A stretch of 64,000 nucleotides of DNA, from NCBI GenBank assembly GCA_914767715.1, contig OU612066.1, forward strand, positions 1,867,001-1,931,000. The letters are read 5' to 3'. Below the pieces are notes generated by a model that had not been told where the DNA came from, searched no databases, and was given only the letters and a program-made list of their open reading frames with translations. Positions within the stretch are counted from its first letter, which is position 1, and the number at the start of each line of letters is the position of its first letter. Source of the stretch: Membranipora membranacea. Taxonomy: Eukaryota > Bryozoa > Gymnolaemata > Cheilostomatida > Membraniporidae. The position numbers and the translations under genes are program-made. This document shows, one piece after another, positions 1-12,200 of this stretch.

Positions 1-3000
1 TACTCATCACTCAAACTCAGAAAATACTAGCGGGTGGCATCACCGACCCCCGCAGTGTCATGTAGGAGAACCTGAAGCACCTGCGCTGAGAATAGGGCTT
101 ATCTGGACGTAGACGCTTGGGAATCGATCAGTGCCAAGACTGATAAGGATTACGATAAATAACTTAAAATAGATAATAGATAAAAGTTCAAGCATCCTAT
201 CTAAGAAATAGTTGTGGTCATCTTTAATTCTCATGCAGTCAGCATTAGTGGGGACAAGTTGTTTGAATAATTTAAGCGTTTTTGTCCCAGATTCAGTGTG
301 CTTAATTTAATGAAACAAGTAAGGTGAAGAGCATGTATAGAGACTAAGTAACCCGCCTATCCTCGATTTAGAAAACCAAAACAAACTTAGTAGGACCTCA
401 GTAGGAGAGAAGATCTGTCATGATTGAAGAGAGGGGAGATGTCAATCACAAGCAATTAAATCACCAATCGATGCCAATTAATTAAGTCAATGGTAGTGAT
501 AATAGGCTGTATTAAATACTTGTTATTTTCATAACTGGGTGACAGAAGGAGCGCTGAAAAAGAGCTCAAAAGCAGCAGCCAAAATCACAAAACATGATAC
601 ATATTGTTGACCTGTTGACACTGTCTTTTGACTCCACATGTCAGCTATCAAAACGCACCTAATTTGATCCTATAATTAGCTGTATGAGGGAGGTGAGGCC
701 CTGTTGATGAGGTAACAGTACTGTAGCTGTATATAGAGATGATGCTGGCTACCCTGTAAGTTACACTAAGATGCCATTGATTATGAAGCCATCACGTAAC
801 ACCTCCCTACTGATAAGATAACGACATAGAGGCTTAACCAAGGCCAGCATTAGTATAATCCTGTCATTCAAGAGCTTTACCTATTTCTCTGTATCATAGA
901 CCAAAGAGTTCTTATTTTATGTCTGCGCCACAGGACCTCCGACATGAACTCAAATCTTATTTGTTAATATATTTGTGGCCCCTCCATAACTTAGAATTTG
1001 TGTTAATGTTATTTTGTCTATTATCTTTCAATATGATGTGAAATAAACCATCGGTTCTTTGGAGTAAATTTACCTTCTCTCCTTTCACTTGGGAAATTAT
1101 TTTTTCATTGAGTACCGCAATAATAGTTAAGTTCAATGACTACATGGCCACAGGAAGGGCACTGAAAATCATCAATGATAAACACTGACATATATCCTAG
1201 TAAGCTTTTATACACTGAATAAATAATTTGGTATATGAAAAAAACCTTTGTAAATTCAGGTTAATTCACAGAGCAGGGTCTTTCTCCTCTCCATGAACTG
1301 CAACATTTAAAATAAAATAAAAATTATAATTGAGATTCATTTTTGCAACCTTTTTACCAATACAATAAAATTTATGATGTATTTGGTCTCATCTTATGGA
1401 CAGGCAACTCCAAAATTGAAATAGCAATTTTCTTGTAACACCAAAAGCAGGGGGTAAGTCCAAAAGTACCAGCCAGAGTGTCTGCTCTGATGGCCCCACC
1501 CAAACTGTCCAGACAATTTGGAACTATCATTTGTGATTCATTATAAATCAAAACAATATTTGAGTACACTAGATTCAGTTCGCCATATTAGAAAGGACTA
1601 GCAGGGTTTAGTCCTGTTTTAGACTGTACCCAAATATCACCACTTTCAATTAATGTTAGAGGGAAACTTTGCTTGAGGTACACAGAGACTGTTGCTATAA
1701 TATTTTACACGGTGCCCAGACACTCTGAAGGACTACAGGAGGATATAGTGTGAAGGTTAAGTCTGAGACTATCTAACCAAATTAGCTAAATATTAATCAA
1801 TGACTTCATTAGTTTCCCTAACATAGAAAGGTTGGGGTGGTGAAAGGTTCTACTCTATACCAGTACTTTATTCATTGCCTGAATGAATGACCAAAGTATG
1901 TCTTTATTCTTATGGAATCCTTTGCCTTAATTAAGTCATGCATTGATTACCGCGGATATTATTACAGCCAGTAGCTCACAGGTCGTAGCTAATTCATCAG
2001 TCGTTATGTAAAGCACTCAACTAATTCTATGTGGCACAAATCAATAAACAATACCGCTGGATTGTCCAAGCTTACAATTAATCACACAATATCGCTGCTC
2101 TCAATTTAAGCCAATGTTTACTTCTGCTTTGAAAATCTCCATAGCATTGTAAACACATTACATAACACAGTGGGCATACCCACTACCGAGTGCACTATAG
2201 TAGGGTGTATTTGTATTTATTAAAAACAGTGACCAATATACGAATGTATGAATGGGACAGCTCAATGGATAGTAATTTCTAAATCGGCCACGGTTTTCTA
2301 GAGTGGAAATCTTGATAATAGGCCTAATAGTGCCTAGGTCCCTAATTGACAAAAGGTAGTTATCCCGTCATCACCTTGTCTAATGATCACAGAGAAGTAA
2401 CACAGGCTGTTCAGGAAGGAGGTGGGAATAATTGGTGCAGCTTGAATCAAACAGCTCTCATGACAGATCGCCATTGTGATAATAAATCAACAAGGCAATC
2501 TGGATTCCACTCAAAGAGCTTCATTACCGAATCTAGGCAAAGAATCGGTTTATTCAGCTAATATATGTACACAGTAGCGCACAACCGACTCCCACAACTC
2601 TAATTATAGTAGGTCACATGTAAGATCTGATACTGTACTACACTAGCGAAGTGACAGCAGCGGGTAATTATTGACAAGGTGGGTGTGCATGACGCAGAGA
2701 TCGAAATTAATCATGTGATAGCTGCCTTAAAATACATCGCTGACTTACCTACAGATATCAGGTGTCCTGTTCAAATATTTGTAACACCTCAATGGGTAAT
2801 AAATGTAAAGTTAGGTATGAAAAAATTATCACTATTGTGATACTCAGCTGAACACTCTTTCACAGGTCCCAACATGCAACTAAATAACTCAACCCGAAAT
2901 ATCATATCACACATTATATGTAGTTGCTGTTGAGATACGCCTGGTGTGTTGTCAGCAGTGTCAATTAAAAGTAAAAAACTCACATGAGATTTTCCAATCA

Positions 3001-3186
3001 TAGATTAAGGTTAGGTGGACTGCCAGTGTAATATGACAACACAGGCATCATTTCAGTAATATTTCTATTTGAACGTTAATAAAGCGATGGACTTTGTTCA
3101 ATAGAGACTATCGGGTGCAGTGACGACTGGTGAATAGTGAACATTAACTATACATATACAACAAGTGATAGCAGAATTCAACTCAC
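1..3186. other. Gene-poor stretch, nothing assigned
   Basis: I see no convincing coding exon here. Open frames are short and not flanked by good splice signals. A donor-like site on the minus strand near 2747-2752, after a possible tiny exon, could belong to the gene whose exon lies at 3187-3393, but I cannot support it. Confidence 0.4.
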
Positions 3187-3393
3187 CCCCATGAGCACAG
3201 TTTTCACATTTATCACAGCATGTGCCATCTGTCTCAATCTCTGACTCCGGATCCTCACTACTGGCCAGATCTTTTGCTTCATCCTCAGACAATGGCTCCT
3301 CTGACTCGACTACAGCTGAAGACAGCTTCCTCTCTAAATCATTCGCCATCCTCTCACTTAAATCTATGAATTCACTTATAGTTTCTGTCGATA
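3187..3393 (-). CDS. Internal exon of an unidentified acidic, Cys-containing protein (partial gene)
   Basis: A 207-bp open exon on the minus strand with a pyrimidine-rich acceptor (…CCATTGCAG) and a strong donor (GTGAGT) at its lower-coordinate end. It encodes about 68 residues: a short amphipathic start, then a Ser/Glu/Asp-rich acidic stretch, ending with TCCDKCENCAHG, which has four cysteines in a C-C-x2-C-x2-C arrangement and could bind metal. The exon enters needing two bases to finish a codon and leaves one base over, so it is internal. I could not find the neighbouring exons; a tiny exon near 2.75 kb is possible. The low-complexity acidic composition makes family assignment unsafe. The opposite strand is also open here, but lacks splice support. 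Confidence 0.45.
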
Positions 3394-6300
3394 CTGCAAT
3401 GGAGAGCGTGTGAACAATAAAAAGGGACCAGCGACAGGGTCAGAAGGTCAGAAGTTCCTTCTACTGCCGGTAGACCAACAGGTCAGCGCTTTATCAAGTC
3501 AAATGAGACTGGGAAGTTAACAATTAGAACGATAAAGTTGCTTTCAATGAAATCCTCACTAACAGAAGTTTCAACTAAGCTTATATTTTCCCAAAATGAT
3601 CGATAGGTGGTTATATACATTAAGATTTATGTATAGTTTCATTCTCTCTGGTTCTATTAAGCAGAAAACCTATTTGTGAATAAGATTGCTCACTAAGCGA
3701 AGGAAAAAAGCCCACAATCGAAAAACCAACCCCTCCGAGGATATCCCTTAACACAGTTCAGGCAGCATGAATTTCAACTGAACTAAAAATCAATATTGAG
3801 GGCACTAATATGTGTAGTAGTAAAGTGGTAATACCACTAGATATGCTACAGTAGTAAATGTCTAAGTATTGGTTAGTAAACTCATTGAACTAGTATCAAG
3901 TTTATATTAAGATTAAAAAACTGTAGTGTCAAAATTATTCGATGGACATTGCTTCTTGATCTAGGGCCTATAATTCTTACCATATAAGCAAGTGGTCATT
4001 GGTACAACTAAGAGTTGCTTTGTTTATGTTCCAACTCTGCCTATGCTTTAAATACAGCAGAGGTGTGGAATACCAACAAGGATTAGTACTCTACAATAGT
4101 CTTTGACACTACTTACTATTACTACCACTAACACAATTCTAGTAGGCATCTTATTATATTTACTTACCCAATAAAGTCCCTGTAATCTTACAGTTGGAAT
4201 GGATGTATGTTCTCTCTCTCCACACACACTCTCTTATATACAGGCTGAGGCTGATCAGTGAGGTGTGTGAAGGGGAAGGAGAGACATGAGAAGTGAACAC
4301 ACACACACCGTGACTGAGTACTGTGAGATTGATATATATTGTTTATCTGTATCCAGTGAAAGTTTAGCCTCTATTCCTATCTATTGTCAAATAAATCCTG
4401 TACCACCCCACTTTGTGTTAGCTTAGCTAAACTGCTAACTTCTTACAACAGAGAGTTATGGGTGGACAACTCTTCAAAAATGAATATAATATAAATTATC
4501 AAAATAATTCCAACCTCCAAAGCTATCTCATCTTATTGCTATTTTAATTGCAGAATTACACTAAGCTGACAAGCTTAGCTTTATTGATACAGCATTATCC
4601 ACACTGAGGGAAAATTTGAAATTGACATCAGTATGTTGCTAACCTCCTATAAGAAGGTCTATTCTCACCATCTGTGTAGGAGAAGCCAAGGAGTGTCACT
4701 GTAACCACGCCCTCTGCTTCTGCCCTGTCTTTGAAACCCCATACCTTCTGCCGTTAAAAATACCTAAAAACTGCGTAACACCCCTTCCTCCCCCAAACCA
4801 ACGGCAAACAGAATAACCGCTAGAAATGGTAAAGAGCCTTCTAAATTATATATTTCCAACAAAGCGAAAACAACTTTATAACAACTCAATTGAATTGATG
4901 TTTTGTGATGCTATGACAAGTAAGATTACCATTGCACAGACATACCATGGGATTAAAAAAGGAAAACAGAAATGTATCACAAAAAGCCGAGGTTGTGTCA
5001 TAGAGTTATTATATATACAATAACTCTATGGGCTATCTAAAGCCATATTATTATAGTTCGACAATAGCACAATGCTTTGTATTTCATCCGTTTATCCCTC
5101 TCTGTATCACCGTGAACTTTTCGAAAGTTGGCAGTGGCACTCCATCATGAGGGAATAAGCCATTTTGTTATACATTTAGTCAACGGATTAAAAGTTAACA
5201 ATGTTGAAAAATGTATGTAGATTTTAAAAAGTAGGTTCAAATATTTCATTCTTAATTTTGAACTTATTTCGGCGTTTCCTGTTCAACACATAACATCTCT
5301 CTAACTCCATCACCACCTCATTCTGATGTCATTCATATCGCCTTTCTATATTTATCAGCTTACTGTCTTTAGTTTTGTTTAGTAAATAAAAACTTTACAA
5401 ACTCCCCCCTTCTTGTTGCCAAGTCTTACCACCACAACAGGATTTGAAGGTCAAGCTTACAACAATAGCGGCCAGCTTGTATGACAAAGTATTTATAACC
5501 ATTGTGTATGGTCAATTCGTCCTTCTGTGGTTTACTAACCAGGATATCTACATGAATCTCAGTAATTCCTTGAATTGATGAGAAAAACAACTCATAACCA
5601 GATACAAGTGTAATCAAGTACAAACAACACATTCCTCAGTCTATGAGGTAATAACACTCATCCTGATAGTGTTCCAATATCAGTTGACATGGTTCCAATT
5701 TTTTACCTAATTTCAATTTTATTCGGAGATTGTGGTTTTTGTTCTACGTACAATGATTTGCACTATAATTACTTACATCACTACTCTGTAAAAATTCCCA
5801 AACCTAATTATTCTTTGGAGGTCAAAGATGAGCGATGGTCAGTGATGGTATTGACTGTTTGATGTTGAAGTTTGTTTACTGTCATGTCTTAAAAAGCTAT
5901 CTTAATTACTACGTTGATCATATTAAATGAAGTACGAGAGGCTTTCTGAGTTTGATCTGTGGTGCTGTGATTCTACCTTTGATTATAAGACACCTCTAAT
6001 TTTAAGTGGCATATTTACTCATCAAAACCGGAATAATGGCTGAATTTTGATCCTTAAAAATATACCTATAACTTCCACGCTTTCGCCGTTCTTCATGGCT
6101 AACAGGAAACAGTACACGGTACAGAGGTTGGTTGAGTATTTTGTTGTTGGCATATGGGTTGGATAATAACAGGGCATACCATACGAAGCATTTACATATC
6201 ACAAATATTTTTTCTGGAGAAAGAGTAAAGCGCAGGGCACTGTAGATTGTAACCAATGAGACATCTGGGACTGTCTTTCAGCATGTGACAACACAATAAC

Positions 6301-6413
6301 CAGCTACCCATACTCCAAAATTCAGTCATCATTCATAAATTTTCTTATTAGGCAGACAATATCATCCTAAGCGGATGACCTATTTCTGGACCAAATCACC
6401 TACCAGAACAACT
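3394..6413. other. No gene recognised
   Basis: This stretch contains only short frames and AT-rich sequence. A purine/pyrimidine tract (ctctctctcc acacacactc) lies at about 4212-4232. Part of it may be introns or 5' untranslated sequence of the gene that owns the exon at 3187-3393. Confidence 0.35.
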
Positions 6414-6448
6414 ATCGCTCCTCGGCCTTTTGGCTAAGATATAAGTGT
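6414..6448 (+). ncRNA. Truncated U2 snRNA 5' end (retropseudogene or SINE head)
   Basis: Bases 6414-6448 read like the first ~35 nt of spliceosomal U2 snRNA: ATCGCT(C)CTCGGCC, then TTTTGGCTAAGAT, then AAGTGT after a small insertion. The match to the conserved 5' domain is nearly exact; then homology stops, and neither the branch-point-pairing region (GTAGTATC) nor the Sm site follows. It is therefore not a functional U2 gene. A truncated retrocopy, a chimeric retrotransposition product, or the head of a U2-derived SINE would explain it. Comparison is to the U2 sequence as I remember it. Confidence 0.65.
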
Positions 6449-6759
6449 CACTGTCATTGGCCGATTTGTGCCACTTTCAGTTTTGGCAGTTTTCTTCAGG
6501 AGGTCTTCCATGGTCTCAAACATCAAGGATGCATTCTAGTTTGCTAGGATGTATCCTGCACATTCTCAGTATGAGATTTGAGGGCACCTTGCGTGCCTCT
6601 TTAGGGGCAGCCCAATCTTCTGTGTCTTACTAAATATCATAACACAACTAAGTATTCATAACATCAATATGGTATTATAGCTTGGTATTTATCGACTGTC
6701 AACAAAGAATCAGTTTTTGTCAGCAAGTGTTAATTTTTCTTGTTAATCCTTTATGAATA

Positions 6760-6987
6760 TTATAACGAGTTGAGAACTTTCATAAAAAAATTGTCTGGCC
6801 TCAGTAATGGTACTTTTGACAGCATGTTTGGCGTTATGGAAAAATGTATCTACCTTCAATGGTCTGTGCTGATCTCGATAAATATTTTATACTGCTGAAA
6901 ACTGGGGTGTACATCATTTAAACTGCACTCCAGTGGGAAATAGCAAAAAATTTGGCTCTTTCTACTAAATCTATCTCAAGAGGTTGC
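6760..6987 (+). repeat. Left piece of an older relative of the 1.38 kb palindrome
   Basis: Bases ~6772-6841 (gaactttcat…, then gacagcatgtttggcgttat) match, with divergence, the right arm of the palindrome at ~7813-7876. The relative resumes after the inserted palindrome at 8375. This indicates an older family member interrupted by a younger one. Confidence 0.6.
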
Positions 6988-8374
6988 TTAAGGTAATGTC
7001 AAAGACCGATCCGAATATCAACATATCATATACCGTTGGAAAGCTGCCGAGTTACTGAAAATGAATACCTGAACAAAAACTTGATTCGATGACGTTGTGT
7101 CATTTTAGGGAGGAAATGAGGCAAAAACCGCTGTTTTTGTCAATGCAGATGTAGGAGTCAAATTAATTGCAAAAAAATTCAAAACCTGTGGAATGTATAC
7201 TTAGAGATTGCATTCATCATAAAATTTGATTTTCTCTGATATATGACTAGTCTAAATTGACTTTTTACGTCACGCCATACAACGCATTTTTTTTGTGAAG
7301 CCGTGAAAATATGTGAAATTTTAATCATAAATTCACAACAGATCATATGCTCGAATCAAAATTAATTATGATTTTCTCTTAGAGTACTCTTCAAATGTCA
7401 TACACATTGACTTTCAAAAAATTAGCTTGCATATTGGAGTGACAGTAGACTCTCGAATGCGGCTAATATTTTCGCCACCTTTGCATAACGCCAAACATGC
7501 TGTCCAAATAACCATTATTGTGGCCAAACAAAGTTTTTTTGAAAGTTCTCACATACGAAGCCGCTTTCATTAACCATGGTGCACACAAGAAATGCCAACA
7601 TAATTTTTCATTGCATCTTCATTTTTTTTAATTTAACGCAAAAGAATGCCAAAAAACACCTCAAAAGTCCTTAAAAAGACCTCAAAAGTCCCTAAAAGTA
7701 GCTGTTTTTTGGCATTCTTTTGCGTTAAATTAAAAAAAAATGAAGATGCAATGAAAAATTATGTTTGCATTTCCTGTGTGCACCATGGTTAATGAAAGCG
7801 GCTTCGTATGTGAGAACTTTCAAAAAAACTTTGTTTGGCCACAATAATGGTTATTTTGACAGCATGTTTGACGTTATGCAAAGGTGGCGAAAATATTAGC
7901 CGTATTCGAGAGTCTACTGTCATTGCAATACGCAAGCTAATTTTTTGAAAGTCAATGTGTATGACATTTGAAGAGTACTCTAAGAGAAAATCTTAATTAA
8001 TTTTGATTCGAGCCTATGATCTGTTGTGAATTAATGATTGAAATTTCAGATATTTTCGCGGCTTCACAAAAAAAATGCGTTGTATGGCGTGACGTAAAAA
8101 GTCGATTTAGACTAGCCATATATCAAAGAAAATCAAATTTTACGACGAACGCAATCTCTAAGTATACATTCCACCTGATTTGAAATTTCTTGCAATTAAT
8201 TTGACTGCTCAATCTGCATCGACAAAAAGAGCGTTTTCTGCCTCATTTCCTCCCTAAAATGACACAACGTCATCGAATCAAGTTTTTGTTTAGGTATTCA
8301 TTTTCAGTAGCTCGGCCGCTTTCCAACGGTATATGATATGTTGATATTCGGATCGGTCTTTGACATTACCTTAA
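6988..8374. mobile_element. 1.38 kb palindromic (foldback) element flanked by TTAA
   Basis: The sequence from 6992 to ~7660 is repeated as its reverse complement from ~7705 to 8370, with only scattered mismatches, leaving a spacer of roughly 45 bp centred near 7680. The termini are GGTAATGTC…GACATTACC and both are followed outward by TTAA (6988-6991 and 8371-8374), the target duplication typical of piggyBac-like transposons. There is no long open frame, so it is a non-autonomous foldback element. The transposon class is inferred from TTAA alone. Transcribed, the whole element would form a hairpin of over 600 bp. Confidence 0.8.
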
Positions 8375-8710
8375 AGTTTCACATTATATCATCCAATTGT
8401 AAAAATCACACACGTCATGACGTGATGTTAAAAGCCACTTTGGGCTCATCATAAATTATTTTCAACCATAAATTAGGATGTACTGTATCTCTAAGAATAA
8501 ATATAACCTATTTTGAAATTTCCAGCAATCAAATTAGCTCAGCCGTCCACTTTGCTAAAAACAGCCTTTTCGGCCCCATTACCTTGATAAAATGACGCAA
8601 CGTCATCCAATCAAATTTTTGATGAGCTATTAGCGATCAGGAGCTCGACAGCTTTCCAACGGTGTATAGAAAATGGATATTTGCTGACCCCCGTGTCTCT
8701 TCCTTAATAG
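8375..8710 (+). repeat. Right piece of the older palindrome relative
   Basis: Bases ~8440-8680 follow the order of the palindrome's right arm (8085-8345): a ctctaag block, a cagcaatcaaatt block, then aaaatgacgcaacgtcat, then gctttccaacggt, but at clearly lower identity. Together with 6760-6987 it forms one old element split by the younger insertion. Confidence 0.6.
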
Positions 8711-9239
8711 GTCAAATTGGAGACAACCTTCATAATCAACTCTCCCTGTTCCACAGCAATAAATCGTTATCACACGCAGTGAAAGCAGACAACTCAACAT
8801 TGCTCAGCATGACAATTTTTTCAGGTATTTTACTCTGATTTTGATGAATGATAGAGCCCAATGTATAACAGGGGACTCGATATATGAATAACCAAAATTT
8901 TCAAAGTAAATTATTATTGTACCTATTGGTTGTTTCTGTCAATAAACTGGAATATTAGATGATTAATGAGAATAAAATGAAAAAAACAGGCTACTTGGTT
9001 ATCGAACCATATATTAACAAAAAAATAGATCATCATCAAGACTCAATTTAGCCGATGACTTTTAGTGAATCAAATCGGGGTGTTTCTTCTGACTTTATAA
9101 TCAAACATATATGGAAGCTAAATCAGAGTCAGCAACCAATCAACAGTCATACCTGTCTAAGTTTCGGGTAACAAAGGTGAACATAACATACAAACATCTA
9201 TATACATATATGAGGAGTGTGACAACGAGCTCATCATCA
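8711..9239. other. Downstream flank of PTP gene B
   Basis: No coding sequence seen. It probably includes the 3' untranslated region of the phosphatase gene ending at 9240; an exact polyadenylation site cannot be fixed. Confidence 0.3.
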
Positions 9240-12200
9240 CTAAGCTAGCAGCATAGTGAGGTCAGCTGATGCTGCTATGAGTCCTCGTTTCTGAGCGTAC
9301 TCTAGTATTACAGCATAACAGAACAGATATTGTTCACCAGTCTGTATAGCATATGCTCTCTGTCTTCGAATTCTTTTCACAACTTCAACAATGTTCACCT
9401 TGAAGATATCGTCTATCATATGTATACATATATCCGCACATATAAACGTCCCAGAGCGTCCGACACCAGCGCTGCAGTGCACCACAATGGGAGGTCCTCG
9501 TGGATGGCCCTGAAATATTCACACAAAGCAGTTGGGATTTTGGTTGAAAATTGTCATAAATCCTCTAGAACTGTAGGATCACCCACGTATGGCTGTGTTA
9601 ACTTAATAATCGTGATGTTAAAGTCTATTTATATGATTCCCACATATGATCAAATATTTAATTTCAAAGATAATATTATTCTTAAATGAGCCCATAGCAG
9701 ATAAAATTAATAAATTAGATTAAAATTTTTAATGAGAATGTTATAATGCTGAGTAAATTAAATGATAAATAAAACCTAAAAATGACAATTGCAAATGCAT
9801 ATGGTAGCCTCTTCTGAGATTACAGAAATATTCCACTTACCCTCCAAGACGGTCCCATAGATAGCACAGCCCTCTCCTGACAGTCTCGAGCTGTAAACAA
9901 GTAATCGAGAAAATCTGTGCCCGAGGCCGGCACACCGTAATCAGGCCAGCTAAGGAATAGTAAGTGATAAACTTCTCTTCTCTCTCCTGTCTGAAACAGA
10001 GGCAATATAATGTGAGCGTTGTGTATATTCTAGTTGTGCCTGGACTTCTGTAAGAGTATCAAAACAGATTGGTTTGGCGATATATGGTAGCTGTGCTGAC
10101 TGCAGCATCTCTATGCAGAAGTGCTTTTACATGCTGAGAGTAACAGGGGTTCTCAGTCTTTGTGTTGTTACAATTCTGAGCCTTCCAATATTTTCATGGT
10201 TTCACATCACAAAATTTGAGGAATCTAACCAAAAGCAATATGTGTCCAGTGGAAGCTTCAATTGAGCCAACATTGATGCCATATGGAGAACTTAAAACTT
10301 CAAAGATAATACCTCTTTATTTTGGACATATAATTGACTGCAGATGTAAATGTCATGTGAGTCTATCTCCAAACAGGTAAGTGTAAAGTGCTCCGAATCC
10401 ATTGTGTCCATTAACTGATCGGGCCAATACTGGGTGCATTTGTGTTTCCCCTTCTCGACTACTCTACAAGTGGGCAAGGGAGAATGAAAGCCCTAACAGA
10501 ACAGAATACAACCCAAAAGTATGGATAAGCAATGTTGGTTGGTGATTATTGAGGACCCCTTTGTAGAGAGGACAGGACAAGGGGATTATTTTCAAACCTG
10601 AGGCGTAATTAATTTATACCACTATCCCTTTGCTCAACATCCACATTCTTATTTTTGGTCTTTCAATTACGCAAATATAAACACAAACAGCTTTGTTATC
10701 TTAAAGTTTGTTCGACAGTTAAGTTAAACTTTAAACAATTGTACAAGTTTTTTCTCAATAAAGCCAATTTTTAGAGGGAAAATATATAAACAGTTATCTT
10801 CTTCCTTTACAAGGGTTGACAATTCTGATTCATACGGAAAGAAATATATTTCATTGAAACTTGTGTCCTTTTCCCAAGGGCTGTTGAGTGAAAGCTTTCA
10901 CATCCCAAGCCAATCCATTTACATGAAGAGTTCTACTAAAGAGTTCTACTAGCCAAAGTGGTTGGAAATTTTGGCTCAATGATACCGGAGAACCGGCAAT
11001 GGAATTGACACCAAAAGTTTGGCAGTCAGCCACCTGTGTATCAGCAGGCTGGTGGGCAGGCAAGTGCATTGTTTATGAGGTGCTTTGGTGTGCTGGCTAT
11101 ATAAAGTCGCCCCCGAAGATCAATCCTGTCCAGGAGAATTCAACAACTCTCCTCAATTTGGATTGTTTTTAACAGAATGAAGGGAATTGAAGCAATTAAT
11201 ATGACTGGAAATTTAAACTGAAAAATATTAAAGGTGCTTATCATTGGAGATTCACATATTTGACGTATGTCAGGTATATCGGGTAGTCATCAGTACACCA
11301 AGAGCTGCATTAGGGACTCTATGGCAGAGTTTAAGCTTCAGGGCGGGGCCAAAGTGGAATACTTGTGGGCAACCGAGAGAAACAATGATATCATTGTTTT
11401 TTGTCTAGGTTTCAATAATAAAGATTCAGGCTCTAAATCTGCGTGCAGGGAGTTTTTGAGACACTGATATTACATGCGCTACAAGAATCTCAATATTTGC
11501 GAGCATGTGATCATTATGGGTCTTTGGCCAAGAGCTAACAGTTATAACAATAATCAGATGAGAACATTCAACACCCTTTCTGCTAGGAAGGCAGGAATCA
11601 CTTTTTGGAAACAGTTGTACAGCCAATTGGTTCAAATTAAAAGTGATCGAGTCCATTTAGATGAGAGGTCATAAAAATTGTTCCCTATTATTTTCCTTAT
11701 TATTTTATTATTTCATTATTCAATTTATGTTTTACCGATTAATTCTGAATCGTATGTTCTCATAGTTTTACATATCAAATATATTCATCTCAAAACCAAA
11801 TCATTTTGTTTTGAGACATATTTGGGAGAATAAAAAATAATGCTTTTTATATTTTCTTACACACCATCACACTGGCATCTCCTAATATACATGTTTTTTT
11901 ATCAACATGATAATGTATCAATTATCTAAAATTTTCATGACAGTTGTCTGAAGTTCTGACAGTTTTCATGATGTTTTCAGACACACATGGTCCTATGGTC
12001 AAATTACCAAGATTACACTTGCCTGGTGGTCATGACTATCACTCTGCAGTCTTCCTGCCAAACCATCCTCCAGAAATCATTGTTGGTCTTACTGAGGGGA
12101 CCTTGACATGCTATGTAGCCAAATTTCTGTTTATACCCATTTACATAGCTGGCGTTTATATAGTCTGTGGTAGGGTCATCGTTTATTGGTGAGAGGACAA

